A stretch of 64,000 bases of DNA from Diplonema japonicum (lineage: Eukaryota > Euglenozoa > Diplonemea > Diplonemida > Diplonemidae), in NCBI GenBank assembly GCA_964019335.1, contig OZ025685.1, positions 1 through 64,000 on the forward strand, read 5' to 3'. Below, piece by piece: positions 30,153 through 41,200 of the stretch (positions within the stretch are counted from its first letter, which is position 1; each line of letters begins with the position of its first letter). The notes under the pieces were generated by a model. That model did no database searches. It was not told the origin of the DNA and was given only the letters and a program-made list of their open reading frames with translations. The position numbers were made by a program, and so were the translations under genes.

Positions 30153-30948
30153 CTACGATGCTTTGGGGGGTGCAATGGCACGTGCCGTGCCGTCTGTCCA
30201 GTGCGATGTGAGGAAGATCTTGAACTGGATGGATTTTATGTCCCAGAGCTTCATGAGTTGGGTGGCTTGGGGTGTAAGAGACTCGCCTTCTTTAGCCACG
30301 ATGGTGTCGGCAAGACAGAGAAGGGTACCCCTGTCCAACTTGATGGGAAGGCCGAGTTTGGTGAGCTGGTCCATCATCTCGTGACCGAACTGGTGAAGGG
30401 GACCCTTGGGCACGGTCCAGTCCAAAGTAGAGGGCGTCCCCGACCTGGCGAAATCGCTAACTTCGAACTCAGAGAAGTACTCCTTCACCTCTTTCTTCGT
30501 TCTGTTCGTGAACAGCAGCCCGCACGACCCTGTGTGTGTGGAGTTGTTTTTGTTCCCCTTTTTTATTTTCTTTTTGCAGCATACCTGTCAGCCGCCTCGC
30601 CACTTTGTACAAATTGTCTTTGTATGAGTCCTCCTTCGTGCGCCCCAATGCCACTGCCATGACCTTGTTGTTGCCCATGAACAGCCTGCTGTCAGCGAAA
30701 TCTTTGCGCACCTGTTAGTGGTGATGTGCATAGTGACGAACGGTACCTGTGTCAGGTGAGTCGTTCGCAAGTTTGCCAGGTCGAATGTGAAACAATGAGT
30801 GTATTCGTCCAGTGCCTGTGGTGCGTGTTGATGCCTGCAAAAACTGTCATACCGCTCTGATGTTCTCCACCAACTGCTCTTTGTGTTCCATGCCCTTGGG
30901 CTTAGTGGCCGTCAAAGCGGGCTGCTTTACTCTCTTATTCTTCGGCAT
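30153..30948 (-). CDS. MRT4: Ribosome assembly factor MRT4 (P0-like), four exons
   Basis: Exons 30948-30853, 30815-30747, 30711-30585 and 30529-30153 join to 222 residues; human MRTO4 has 239. Introns are 37, 35 and 55 nt, with donors GTATGA, GTACCG and GTATGC and acceptors ending ACAG, and all phases fit. The protein begins MPKNKRVKQPALTATKPKG and contains FDLANLRTTHLTQ, SRLFMGNNKVMAVALGR, DSYKDNLYKVARRLTG, GLLFTNRTKKEV and DFARSG, which follow MRT4 throughout. MRT4 holds the place of stalk protein P0 on nuclear pre-60S particles, binds the 25S/28S GTPase-centre rRNA and is exchanged for P0 late in maturation. Without the introns only fragments appear. Confidence 0.92.
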
Positions 30949-31098
30949 TTTTTAATATCTTTGTGTGGGGAGTGTAGTCTTTCTCTTGGATTTATTTTCA
31001 GTTTGCGGTATTGTGACAGGCCCAGCAGGCCGTAGCAAACAAACATCGAATATCAACATAAACCAGTAAGTGTCGTGCATGTGGGTTACACATGCCTC

Positions 31099-31402
31099 TT
31101 AGTCTTTTGTTTCCATTTTGTAAATGGCGCGCTTCCGTGCAGCGGCCTCCTCCAGTACCGTTCCTAGGTCGTTGGCTGTGAAGAACTCCTCAACAAAGCC
31201 CACGGGATCGACAGGCCGTTCCAGCAGTGTCTGTGATGTGTTGGGCCTTGCATCCCCATACCCTTGATATCGCCTCGTCCATCAGCATTTTCAGCTCAGG
31301 GTGCTTCCGTAAATATTTCTCATTTGAGATCTTCAGATCTATTTTTTTTTCCTTCAAGGCCGCTTCTTGACTAGGAGTGAACAGAACTGGCGATTCTTCC
31401 AT
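31099..31402 (-). CDS. RIIAD1: RIIa-domain protein like human RIIAD1, two exons
   Basis: Exon 1 is 31402-31262 and exon 2 31230-31099. They are separated by a 31-nt intron (GTATGGGG to ATCACAG, phase 0). The 90-residue product contains NEKYLRKHPELKMLMDEAIS, then LLERPVDPVGFVEEFFTAN, then an alpha-helical basic end. This follows the 92-residue human RIIAD1, a protein with the docking/dimerisation fold of PKA regulatory subunit II. Reading through the intron gives a junk tail (VWGCKAQ and onward) that loses the second half of the fold, which is the main argument for splicing. RIIa proteins usually sit in flagellar complexes. Confidence 0.85.
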
Positions 31403-31911
31403 TGTACTGGTGTGTGAGCCTGGGTGGTTTTTCAGGATCGGGTGCATCCAAAAGAACTGGCAGAAGAAACAATGGGTTGGCAGAAAAACATTTGAGGGGT
31501 AGGGATAAAAAAAAAAATAAAAAGAAACGAAAGGAAGAAAGGAGTGAAGAAAAAAATAAAGAATGGAAAAAAAAAGGGCAAAAAAGAAAAGAAAAAAACA
31601 GAAGGAAAAAAAAGGAATATAAAATAAAATCGGGGACAACGTGTGACAATGAAAACAGGGCAGACAACAAAAGAAGGGTTGGGCAGTGCCGTCCAAGGAA
31701 CCTGATGGTAGGCAGTAGTGATGTGCCTTGTTGACAGGGAGACAAAGGAGTATCGGAGCCGACCCGTCTAAGAAGAGCCTCTGTATAAGGCCCTCCGAGG
31801 ATCTTGCTCCTTGGGGAAGGGTTTAAACACTTGATGAAAACATTGGACGGTGCGTGTGGGGGAAGGGGGGGGTGTTATTTTTGCATTTTATTTTCTTTTT
31901 TTAAAAGTTAA
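31403..31911. other. Spacer with A-rich tract, no gene seen
   Basis: An A/G-rich tract lies at 31505-31630. A minus-strand ORF here is mostly F and upstream of the RIIAD1 start. It should contain the 5' UTR of RIIAD1 and the 3' UTR of the eIF2-alpha gene. Confidence 0.5.
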
Positions 31912-32932
31912 CTACTTCCTGCTCTTCCTCCCCTTCACCTCCGAGGGTTGCATGATCTCCTGGTCATCCTCCTCCTCCTCTTCTTCTTCCTCCTCTTCTT
32001 CCTCTTCCTCCTCTTCTTCGTCGGACTCGCTCTCCTTCTTCTCCTCTTCGGACACAACCCTCGGGGGCCTGTCCACCTTCAAGCTGCCGCCCTCTTCTCT
32101 TATCAGTCCGGTCATTTTGGTGATTGCGTCGTTGACAAGACTGAAGCCCGCCTCTCTGTCCAGAGAGGACACCCTCAACACGTAGATGGGAGGAGCCACA
32201 AGGGTGATCTTCAGCGGTGTCTCTTCGGTGCCCATGCTCTGCCCTGTGAGCAGCACAGACTTCACTGCGTCGACACCTGCCTCAGTGTAGCATGACACTT
32301 CGATATCCGCCCTAATCCTGTACCTGGGCACTTTCAGCTTCTCAGTAATGTCCCTGATAAGCAGCTCCTGCCAGTGTGTTGCAGTTTGTTCCCCATTGGC
32401 ATACCTTGATCTCCGATTCCAGGTTCAGGGGGTCGAGGACCTTCTCGGGTGCGCCGTACGCCGTTTTGAACGCCTCAAAAGAGGACCCGAAGGTCTTGGC
32501 CAAGGGCCACGTCACTTTCTGGTACAGCTCCTCCAAGCTGCCGATAACCCCACACTGCTTGGCGACGTGCATCATGATTGAGTGGATCTGCTTGTTCTTC
32601 TGGTACCTCTCTTCGCACTTCCTGATGTCGTCGGGTGTCACCTTCTTCTTCGACAAGTCAATGTACCCCTTCTCCTTGTCCACCCTGAACACCTGCACCA
32701 CCTCCATCTTTCCTATCCTAAGGTGCTTACCAATACTCCTGATCCTCCTCCTCGACACCTCGGTCATGGGGATCATACCATCCACATTGTTGTACTCCAG
32801 AAGCTGCACATACACAGCAGCAGACTCGATGGTCTTCACCTTCACCATCACCAGATCATCGAGGTCGGGGTACTTGTTTTCATAGAACCTGCAGGTCCCG
32901 ATATCCTTATCGTTCGGCTTCTTGTCACCCAT
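31912..32932 (-). CDS. EIF2S1: Translation initiation factor eIF2 alpha subunit, two exons
   Basis: Exon 1 is 32932-32405 and exon 2 32367-31912. They join across a 37-nt intron (GTATGC to TGGCAG, phase 0), giving 327 residues. The S1 domain holds the regulatory site: EYNNVDGMIPMTEVSRRRIR, with the serine equivalent to mammalian Ser51 at residue 60. The helical middle (KCEERYQKNKQIHSIMMHVA) and the C-terminal alpha-beta domain (YRIRADIEVSCYTEAGVDAV) are complete. The end is an acidic tract of about 18 Glu, longer than in most eukaryotes, followed by a basic tail. The N-terminus (MGDKKPNDKDIGTC) is slightly extended. It carries initiator Met-tRNA with the beta and gamma subunits. Confidence 0.95.
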
Positions 32933-33073
32933 TTCGCTGTTTCCTGTAGAAGCTAAACACTAAGAAAATAACAAGAAGAGGAAGAAGAAGAAGAAGAACA
33001 AGAAACAAAATAGCATGTGTTTTCAGAAGAAAACTGCAAAAGAAAAGAATGAATAGAAGAGATCGAAAGAATA

Positions 33074-35311
33074 TTAGGCTGGCAAGCTTTCGCAATTTGA
33101 GTAAGCTGTGGACCGTGTGCTGACCGACCGAACAGATGACCTTGAGTGACTCCCCGTTGACCCTTCTGTGCTTTGCCGCAATCGGGGTGTCATGGCCAGT
33201 AGATCTTCCATGGACCGCGACACGGGGTCATCGTCCGGGTCATCGAGTGCCCTGGCATTTTTTGGGGGCCGGAGGGACCGCTTGGGGAGAAGGCGAGGAC
33301 TGCCGGAACACGTTGAGGGGGTAGTATTATTGTTGTGAACTGGGCTCCCCGAACAGCTCCCAGGTGGGGTTGACTGTGATTGACGTAGGAAACCAGACTG
33401 AGACAAGTCAGTGTGGCTTATCATCGAGCGGGAATTGGACAGGGAGCTCTGCCGAGAAAAACTTGACTTGGAGCGTTTCTGCCGCTCTTCAAAATTGACC
33501 ATTTTGTCTTTCCTCTCACCGCCTATGTTCGACATGGTGGTGGCGTCGCCTTGTTGGAAAAGGAAGAACCCCATCCCGCTGCTCCCTTCTCTCAGGATTA
33601 CTGACCCCTGTGACCCCAGTCCACTGCTGCTGCCGCTTTCGGACGGCTCTGCAAACCCATAACTTGCATGGTACGTCATCCACGCAGCAGACTTTCTCCT
33701 CGACGCGATGTGGTCCAAGAGGTACGGGTGCGAAGACCTGTGAGTGGATGTACTTTTGTTTTGTTTCACATACAAGACAGCCTGGAAGTCAGACTTGTGT
33801 AACACGAATAGAGTGCATAAAGTGCTTGTCGTGATAGTGCTTGAATGGATGAAAGGCATCAGAAGTGCCTTCTCACCATAACGATCTCCTGCAGCGAGGA
33901 CTTCAACGAGGCTGTCCGTTTCGTTGATGACGAGCAGCTCACCGGATACTATGAACAAGCACTCTTCACCCTTTTCACCAGCGTTGAGCACCTTGATGTT
34001 CGGCAGCAAGACCCTTGGCACCAAGCAGCTGTACAAGTCGTCCATCATCTGCGGATCGTCGACACCTTCGAACAGGGGCAGCTTCGAGAGGGTCTGTCTG
34101 CCCAACTCTTTGCGCACCCTGTCAAGCAGCTGCTCAGGGAGGTCATCCAATATGTCCGATGCGCCAATTGTACCGGCCATTTTGAATACGTAGTAGTAAT
34201 AAGACTTGATCTCTTCCCTGTACTGCTTAGGTAGCCCTATTTCCTTCAAGGCGTCGCTCACTTCGTCTAACTTCTTAACCAATCTGTCTCTTGGGTTTCT
34301 TTTTGCCTTTTCCACAATCCCAGCAGAAACAGTTGCCAGTATAATAGCATACAGCAAGGCACCGATCACAGCAATGCATAACATGAGCAGCACCTGATTA
34401 TCGGAGGTGGGAAAGGTCCCTGTCGAGCCGTAACCAGACATGTGTTTGACGGTCCAGTCGCACCCCAGGAGCCACCTGTGGAGCGCAGAGTAGTTCTGCA
34501 CATTCGAGACTTGTGTCATAGAGTGGTAGGACTTCATGTCGGACTTAAGGACAAGTTCCCAGGCGCAGGCAGAGGTGTGGATAAGGAGGGCTACGGGACC
34601 TAAGGATTTCGACAGCCTGAAGGATGACATGTCTTCCGGGTTCTCCGTGTTTAACCACTTCCACCATTTCACAGGAGCAACAAGAGCCTTATTGATCCTG
34701 AGGTATTCTGACAGCCCTAGTGCCCATGCCACGACACCCGTGGGAACTGCTGTGAATAGGTCAAGCGCAAAACTCTTCGATGTTATGTATCTCTTAGCAA
34801 TGTGAAACTTTTTGTGCACCAAGATCCCGTTCTGCACATAAGGGGTGCCGAACTTGATCGCGACGTTTGCTACATAGATGAAATCAGCAAAGAGGTCGAA
34901 GGCTGTGCCATAGCCGCCATCGTCAGGTCTGAAGACGATGCGGAAAGGGATTAAGAACAGGTCAATAGTGGCGACCACAGAGATGATGGTGGTAAGGAGA
35001 GCATTCAAAGCTAAGGTGCAGCGGGAATACGCTTGGAGCCGCTCCTCTTTCCGCTGCCTGTCAACAAATGCAGACTCCTTTTCGAGCCTTGCAGTGAATC
35101 GAGCTCTTTGAATGTGCTTTGCGACAAGTTGCCTTAGCTTCCTATTTTCCTCAAATAAGTGATTGGGCCCTTCATCTGACACAGGAGAATTCAAATTCGG
35201 GCTGCCTTCTTCGGACTTCGCCCTCGTAGATTCGCTATCTATTTCTGAACCGGCAATGTGTATGAGGCTGTTTGCACTCACTATTTGCTCTTCTACATTG
35301 TCCAATGACAT
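33074..35311 (-). CDS. Six-transmembrane K+-type channel with C-terminal cyclic-nucleotide-binding-like domain
   Basis: 745 residues from the ATG at 35311; the frame stays open to 35419, but an acceptor (GCTTACAG) lies 7 nt upstream of this ATG. S1-S3 are near residues 115-240. S4 is weakly charged (LRINKALVAPVKWWKW). S5 is LGPVALLIHTSACAWELVL, the pore loop carries SGYGSTG and S6 is VLLMLCIAVIGALLYAIILA. The GYG filter predicts K+ selectivity. A C-linker leads to a cNMP-binding-type beta roll (ECLFIVSGELLVI, then DRYGEKALLMPFIHSSTITT). The conserved Arg of the phosphate-binding cassette is missing (the SS position), so ligand binding is doubtful, as in EAG-type channels. The last 190 residues are Ser-rich and disordered. 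Confidence 0.87.
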   Translation of the reverse strand: MSLDNVEEQIVSANSLIHIAGSEIDSESTRAKSEEGSPNLNSPVSDEGPNHLFEENRKLRQLVAKHIQRARFTARLEKESAFVDRQRKEERLQAYSRCTLALNALLTTIISVVATIDLFLIPFRIVFRPDDGGYGTAFDLFADFIYVANVAIKFGTPYVQNGILVHKKFHIAKRYITSKSFALDLFTAVPTGVVAWALGLSEYLRINKALVAPVKWWKWLNTENPEDMSSFRLSKSLGPVALLIHTSACAWELVLKSDMKSYHSMTQVSNVQNYSALHRWLLGCDWTVKHMSGYGSTGTFPTSDNQVLLMLCIAVIGALLYAIILATVSAGIVEKAKRNPRDRLVKKLDEVSDALKEIGLPKQYREEIKSYYYYVFKMAGTIGASDILDDLPEQLLDRVRKELGRQTLSKLPLFEGVDDPQMMDDLYSCLVPRVLLPNIKVLNAGEKGEECLFIVSGELLVINETDSLVEVLAAGDRYGEKALLMPFIHSSTITTSTLCTLFVLHKSDFQAVLYVKQNKSTSTHRSSHPYLLDHIASRRKSAAWMTYHASYGFAEPSESGSSSGLGSQGSVILREGSSGMGFFLFQQGDATTMSNIGGERKDKMVNFEERQKRSKSSFSRQSSLSNSRSMISHTDLSQSGFLRQSQSTPPGSCSGSPVHNNNTTPSTCSGSPRLLPKRSLRPPKNARALDDPDDDPVSRSMEDLLAMTPRLRQSTEGSTGSHSRSSVRSVSTRSTAYSNCESLPA

Positions 35312-35340
35312 TCCCGTTCTGTAAGCATATGGGTGGAGGA

Positions 35341-38053
35341 CTAATTTGAAATACTGAAAAAACAGGAGCAAGAAGGCAAGATGTGACAACTGGCATCTGG
35401 TCGGCAAAGAGGCCGACAAAGGTCTACTGGCGGATATCTCTTACGAAGCATTACCCTAATTGACCTAGGAAGCTCACAAATGACTTCTCGGGCAGGTATG
35501 TCATCCTTCGCCGTCGTCGTTACCTGACGTGATCGCAACGTCTGCTTTGGGTGCCTGCGGGGTGTTGTGTGTGTGCTGTGTGATACCTGTCTTGTTGCAC
35601 TGCCGAGAGCGTTCAGGGATGAGATGATCTCATCAAGGTGCCCTGACAGGCCGTGGAAGTTGTGTAGAATGTAGTTCATAGACTCGTTGTCTTTGTAGAT
35701 CTCTTCAACGATCCCAAAGAACTCGTTTGACGTGTAGCGCTGTAATTCCTCATGCAGGGCGTCAGTGCCCTCCGATCTGTTTGAGTCGGATAGGTGTGTG
35801 TACACGAAGTAATGGTGCACCAGAAATGTCAGACCATTGAGCCAGTACGTCCACTGCCTCCCGTAGAACAGGGTAATAAACAACGTTCCTGTAACTACAC
35901 CCGTTGCCTTCTCTCTTGACTCGAACACTAGCATGTGTGGAGATTTAACACCCAAGAACGCAAGCTTCGAAAGATCTAAATCAGCAACAGCCTCTTCCCA
36001 TGAAGTGGCACGCTTCAAGACCTGCTTCCTGAGCACGTCCCAGTCAGACACGCCACTGATCAGTTTGTGGTTCAGGTTGTCGAAGACGCCCTTCTTCTCC
36101 TTTCTGCAGCACATGCTTGAGATGTAAAACTCATGTGTCGTAGAAAAGTCATCGTACAACTTCTTGATGATGAGCGGCAGGAAGCCCATTTGTGACTCGT
36201 GGTACACATTGTCCTTCCCTATCACCGTCTGCGACTTTCCACTGTATGGCATCCCCGCGCATGTAATGGTGACTTTCTTCCCGGGCGTCTTGCCACGCAT
36301 CAGTGTATGTATCACTGGATAGCCGATACGCCTGAACAGCTCCTTCGGTGTTGTCTTCTCGTTGAAAAACACGTCAAACTTAAACGTACGTTGTTCGGGT
36401 ACAGATTCCATTACAGCTTCCTGTGAACTAAGGTCCAACGTGATCAGCCCGTCGGGTGTGCCCGAAATCTTTACGTAGTTAGCTGCATCCTCTGTCATCA
36501 TGCTCTCGGAGCCCAACCTAGTGTTATAAAGTGAGGGGGGTGACACGAGGCCCTTCGGTCCCTGGTTTCCTGATGCTTGCAGAGGAGACTCCATCGAAGC
36601 AGACATTAGGTTGCTGGAGCTGTTGGTCGGTTCTATCGCACCGTCACGCCTCTCGAAAGTAGTGAAGAAGCCCTTCGCTACAACATCGTTGCAGTGGTGC
36701 ACAGCAATGAACAGCCCACACATGTCGTCCTGTTCGTCATCTGTCTCGTCTGCCTCGTCGGGAGTCTTCAACACCATCAGCTTAGGGGTTGGTGTAAACC
36801 ACCCTTCCGGCGGCTCACGTGCACCACCTACAGCCTTCGCTGGTGATACTTGCACCTGTGGGCTCTTCTTCAATTTTGACATTGATTTGCTGCTACTAGG
36901 GTTAGCAGCTAAGCCCAAGATGGGCGACGCAGATGGGACCGCAACTGCTGCTGTGGAAGCGCTAGGCTGCATAGGGGGGCTGGCAATAGCAGGATCCCCT
37001 AAGATGAGCTCGGTGTCTATCCTTGTTGAGTCTAAGTTGGTGGTTTTGAACAGCATGTCCATCGTTGACAAAACAGGTTGTGTGTCCTCATCCTCGTCTT
37101 CTTCTTCCAGCTCTTCATCCTCTTCGTAGTCCTCTTCATCTTCGTCGTGCTCGTTCAGGAATGGGTGGTGCGGGGGTTTGAGAAGTTCGACACAAGTGGC
37201 TCTTTTTTTCACGTCCCTTTGAAGACACCCGACTAAAAAGTTCTGACAATCATCTGAGAGAAAGTCGGGAATTGGTGGTGTCACCTCAGATTCTGCAACC
37301 TGTTTGATAAAGTCCCTGACGTCTGTATAAGTAATGACACCCACCCAAGGGGTTTTTGCGGTGCACAGCTCTAGCAGCGTGCACCCAAGCGACCATATGT
37401 CTGCAGCAAATGTGTGTTTGCCCCTAATCGCTTCCGGTGCTACGTAAGCCGGCGTTCCTACAAATTTTGTTTCATGGAGGCCTTCTGCTCCATCCTGTAC
37501 TTTCTTGGAAGCACCAAAATCAGCCAATTTTACAGTAGCGTCGATAGAGACGAGAAGGTTTGCAGGCTTGATGTCACGATGCATGACGCCGTTTCTGTGC
37601 AGATACTCGAGGCCACACAGCACCTGTCTCATGTATGTTCTGCAGACATGTTCGCTGAGCCTGCCGTATTGTTTGACGATACTTGCAAGGGACCCACCAT
37701 CGATGTACTCCAGGTAGATACGGAGCACTGTGTTGTCCCTGTTGTACTCGAAGTCAATGTACCGTACGATGTTCTTGTGAGACAGTTTCTGTAGCAAGTC
37801 GAACTCATTCCTCACTTCTTCATCGCTGTTCAAGTTCTCCACCCGAACCTCTTTGATGGCCACAAACTGCCCCGTCAACTGATCAATACCCTGGTACACA
37901 GTTCCAAAGGCACCTTGACCTAACTGCCGCCCCTTTCGATACCTACCTAACCCCTTCCTCTGCCTGGCCAGGGCATGCCGTGTTGACTGTAGTTTGTATT
38001 TGGTTTTGCTTGCAACATACCTTTCCCTCTTCTGTGTCGGCCACAGTTGACAT
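35341..38053 (-). CDS. MAP3K-like protein kinase fused to a degenerate kinesin motor domain, two exons
   Basis: Exon 1 is 38053-38021 (MSTVADTEEGK) and exon 2 37986-35341, joined across a 34-nt intron (GTATGT to CTACAG, phase 0), giving 892 residues. An acceptor (CTTTTGCAG) lies 15 nt before the ATG. Residues 27-285 are a complete STE11/MAP3K-type kinase: GQGAFGTVY, VAIK (Lys56), HRDIKPANLL (Asp149), DFG (167-169) and APE. A long acidic linker follows. Residues of about 545-812 follow the order of a kinesin head: FKFDVFF, then a Walker A-type AGMPYSGKSQTVIG (589-596 is GMPYSGKS), then GFLPLIIKKLY, and at the end SNEFFGIVEEIYKDNESMNY and LDEIISSLNALGSATRQV. These correspond to the kinesin segments around DSKLTRLLQDSLGGN and ETLSTLRFASRA. 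The SSRSH and DLAGSE switch motifs are not recognisable, so the motor is probably inactive. The last 60 residues overlap the upstream leader of the channel gene. Confidence 0.8.
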
Positions 38054-38223
38054 TCTCAGACCTTGCTCCTGCAAAAGATCATTACATGTCCATGAGACAG
38101 TGTTTTAAAATGATAACAAACTAAACACTAAATGCAACACTAATCCCAATATCCCAGAGGCTATCGCCTCCTAGTTGGATAAACAGGAGAGCATTTATGA
38201 TCTAAGTTTTAGTCTGTAGGGGA

Positions 38224-41200
38224 CTAAGGGGTAGTTTTGCTCCAGAGGTCCAAAAGCTCGGTAACTCTGCACTGAAATAGCACCTCGAGTTGCGTCGCTT
38301 GGGTGTCGTCGATTTGTTTGAGCCTTTCTGCTGCAGCAAAGGTCAAGGTGTCGAGCAGGGTCACGGGCAGCACCGCTGCGGCTGTAAAAGCGTCCGTTGT
38401 TTTCCCAACCAGCTGCCATCTAAGGTACTCTGATGCGCACATGACAGCCTCTGCCATGCAGACTAGCATCCCGCTTCGCATGTATTCCCTGATAAGGAGA
38501 TCAGGTCTGTTAAATTTCAGAGGTCGTGATGCCCTGCTTGGCGGCAACTGTGCCCCACCGCATTCCTTAAGGAAGACTTCAATCATCACCACATGGTACT
38601 TCCACTGCACTTCTTCGATTGAATACCTCTCGAGCAGCAGCAGCACTTCGTTCCACAACTTGTCCTGAGATGGCTATTAAAAACGTATCAATGCATACCT
38701 TGGTCGTGTTGCTCACAGTCATGTTGTCAACAGCTAAACAGGCCTTGGTGGCCTCCATAAACAGGCGTTGTTGGTCCAGCTTCCATGAATCAGCAAAAGT
38801 TGCCTGTTTTTTTTTTTTACCCCCCCTTTTTTTCTGGAGAGAAACAACAGAACAGGGTAACTTCAAGTTGAATTTGACGCAGCTCCCCTGGCTAGGGGTT
38901 ACACTTTTGTCTAACTCCCAGTTTGTGGTTCATCCAGGTTTCACAATTCTTAAAAACAAAACGGTGGATGAAAGTTAGGTATTCAAAAGTTACCCTGTTC
39001 TGTTGTTTCTCTCGAAGTAATAAGGGATAACATACAGCCTGAACGAAGAGTTTTCTGGAGAGTAACATCTCCTGTATCTGTTCCCAGGTTGATTGTTGTA
39101 GTTGGAGTGCTGTATGGATTGTCGTTAATTAATAACAGCAGCATACGAGTAATCGACGCATCTCCAGCTCGCAGCAAGGCTAGTTCTGCCTCCACAGTTA
39201 CCCTTCTATTCTCTAGATCTTGGATTGTTACGATTTCTTGTTCCTCCTGCTTTGGAGACAGAGGGTCGTCGCCTAACAAACTCAGGGAGTCTCTTTTTCC
39301 GACTTTCAGGAAGTTGATAGACATTGACAACGCGCGCGCCGCTGCCTCGATGTCTGTCACCCCTGCACGTGGTGCGGCTCTGCAGTGTTCATGTCATGCT
39401 TTATGGTATGGGATACCTTATTTTTTCAGCGATTCTAAAGGTGGCTCTCGCAGCAGCGCAGTATTCGGATCGGTAAGCGAGGAACTGTCAGTGTCGATGT
39501 AATACCACTTTACACACCTGCGCAAGGACGTGGAAATAGTTAGGACCACCATGTCTGCCCGTCAAGTCGGTACTGAATTTATCATTCCCTCTTGACCACA
39601 GCGCCTTGCAGATGATGGAGGAAGGCTGCGCGTGATACGCATGATCACTAAGCAGCGACAGGGATGAGGATGTGGTGTTGCAGCGGGTCACTACAGGCAT
39701 GAGACCTGCAAAGCTAACAAGAAGAAGGAGAGGCCTGCTTTCCGTTCTGAGCGCATCTTGCACCGCAGCGACACTTATCTGGTACTTTTCCGATGCGGGC
39801 GTGGTCTGTATTCTGAGGACCGTGTTTGAGATTTCGGAAGCATCACAGCCATGGACCTTCTTAAGGGCAACACCGTGCCCACAACTTACCACAGATATCA
39901 CAATGTCCCTGTGTGGTTGTTCTGTAAGTTTGTGCCAACATACCCCGCAGCATCCCTGGCCGCCGCGTACCTTTCGGTCAGGCCATTCCTTGCAGGGAGT
40001 GTCACTGTGAGCAAAGAAGCAGAGGGATCTTGGTTGCTGATGTCTAGCTCGATTGGCGATATCTGCAGTGGTAGTGGAATAACTGAAAAAGAATTACAAC
40101 ACACCATCTTGTTGGTCCAGTTTGCTGCGATGAAGCGTTGGATGGACAAGCTGCCCGATGTCACAAGCGTCTCCACCAACGCTGAGAGGTGCTGTTCCGT
40201 GACACGGATATCGGGGCAGCTCAGCACCGTTCTGAATACGGTATCCCAATTGCTGCTTTTATCCAACAATGTATTGTTGCTAGCAACCTGCGCAGCCTTT
40301 CCGCATCTATCTAAGGCAGCGTCGAAAGACCACTTATTCACTTTCGTGACGATGTCCCATGACTGCTGGGACCAAACTGGCACCTCGCTGAGCAGCCTTT
40401 CAACAGGTGGCATTACTGCCACAGCGGCAGCGCGTACAGCAACAGCCATCGACGTGCTTCGGCTCAAAAGATCTATGTTATCCAGTCTCCTGCTGTCGTC
40501 GAGGAAAACAAGTGCACACGCCGAGAGGTACAGATAAAGTGTGACAGTGTCAACTCCAAGAGAAGCAATGCCCCAGTCGCAATTCAAAGTACACGGAAGC
40601 AGTGATACGATGAAATGCAAGAACATCGTCTGCTCTCCCGCCGAAAGGCTCGTAATGGACTCAGCAACAGGGAAGAAGCCTTGCGTTTGGTCACTTTCTA
40701 AGACCATGAGGTTGGCGCAGATGTGCTTAATCACCAAAGATTTGTAGTCCTCCGTAACTGTTGTGCAGCGCAGGTTGAGTATAGCCTGGATGTGTCCCGG
40801 AGTGGTCACGGGAGAAGAAAGTAGAGAGATGAGCAACGCAGAAGGAGACGCATTATCAATGCTCATAAGCATGTGTATGATGTCGCGTAAAGAGTTGAAG
40901 AGATTTGTCGAAGTGAGAGGGGCATTGATGAGGTAGGCAAGCAGAGCTGTCTGCACACGTTCGGCAGCGAGAACAGCGTGCACATGCGTGTACAGCACGA
41001 CACTGTCGATAGCTTGCTGGTGCTGCTTCTTCACCTCCACAAATTCGTCACCTACAGCAATGTGTCTTGCAACAGACAGCAATGCAGCTCTGTGCAATGA
41101 CAGCAGCAACATCGAGAAAGCAATCTGCTGAGCAGTGCCAAACGCTGCAAGGGGTGTATCTGATACTTCTCGTGTGTAGCCTTGGTCCACTCGACGACGT

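Noticed and set aside
32342-32404. eIF2-alpha as two separate genes
   Set aside because: The two ORFs are one protein interrupted by a 37-nt intron with matching phase and continuous homology.
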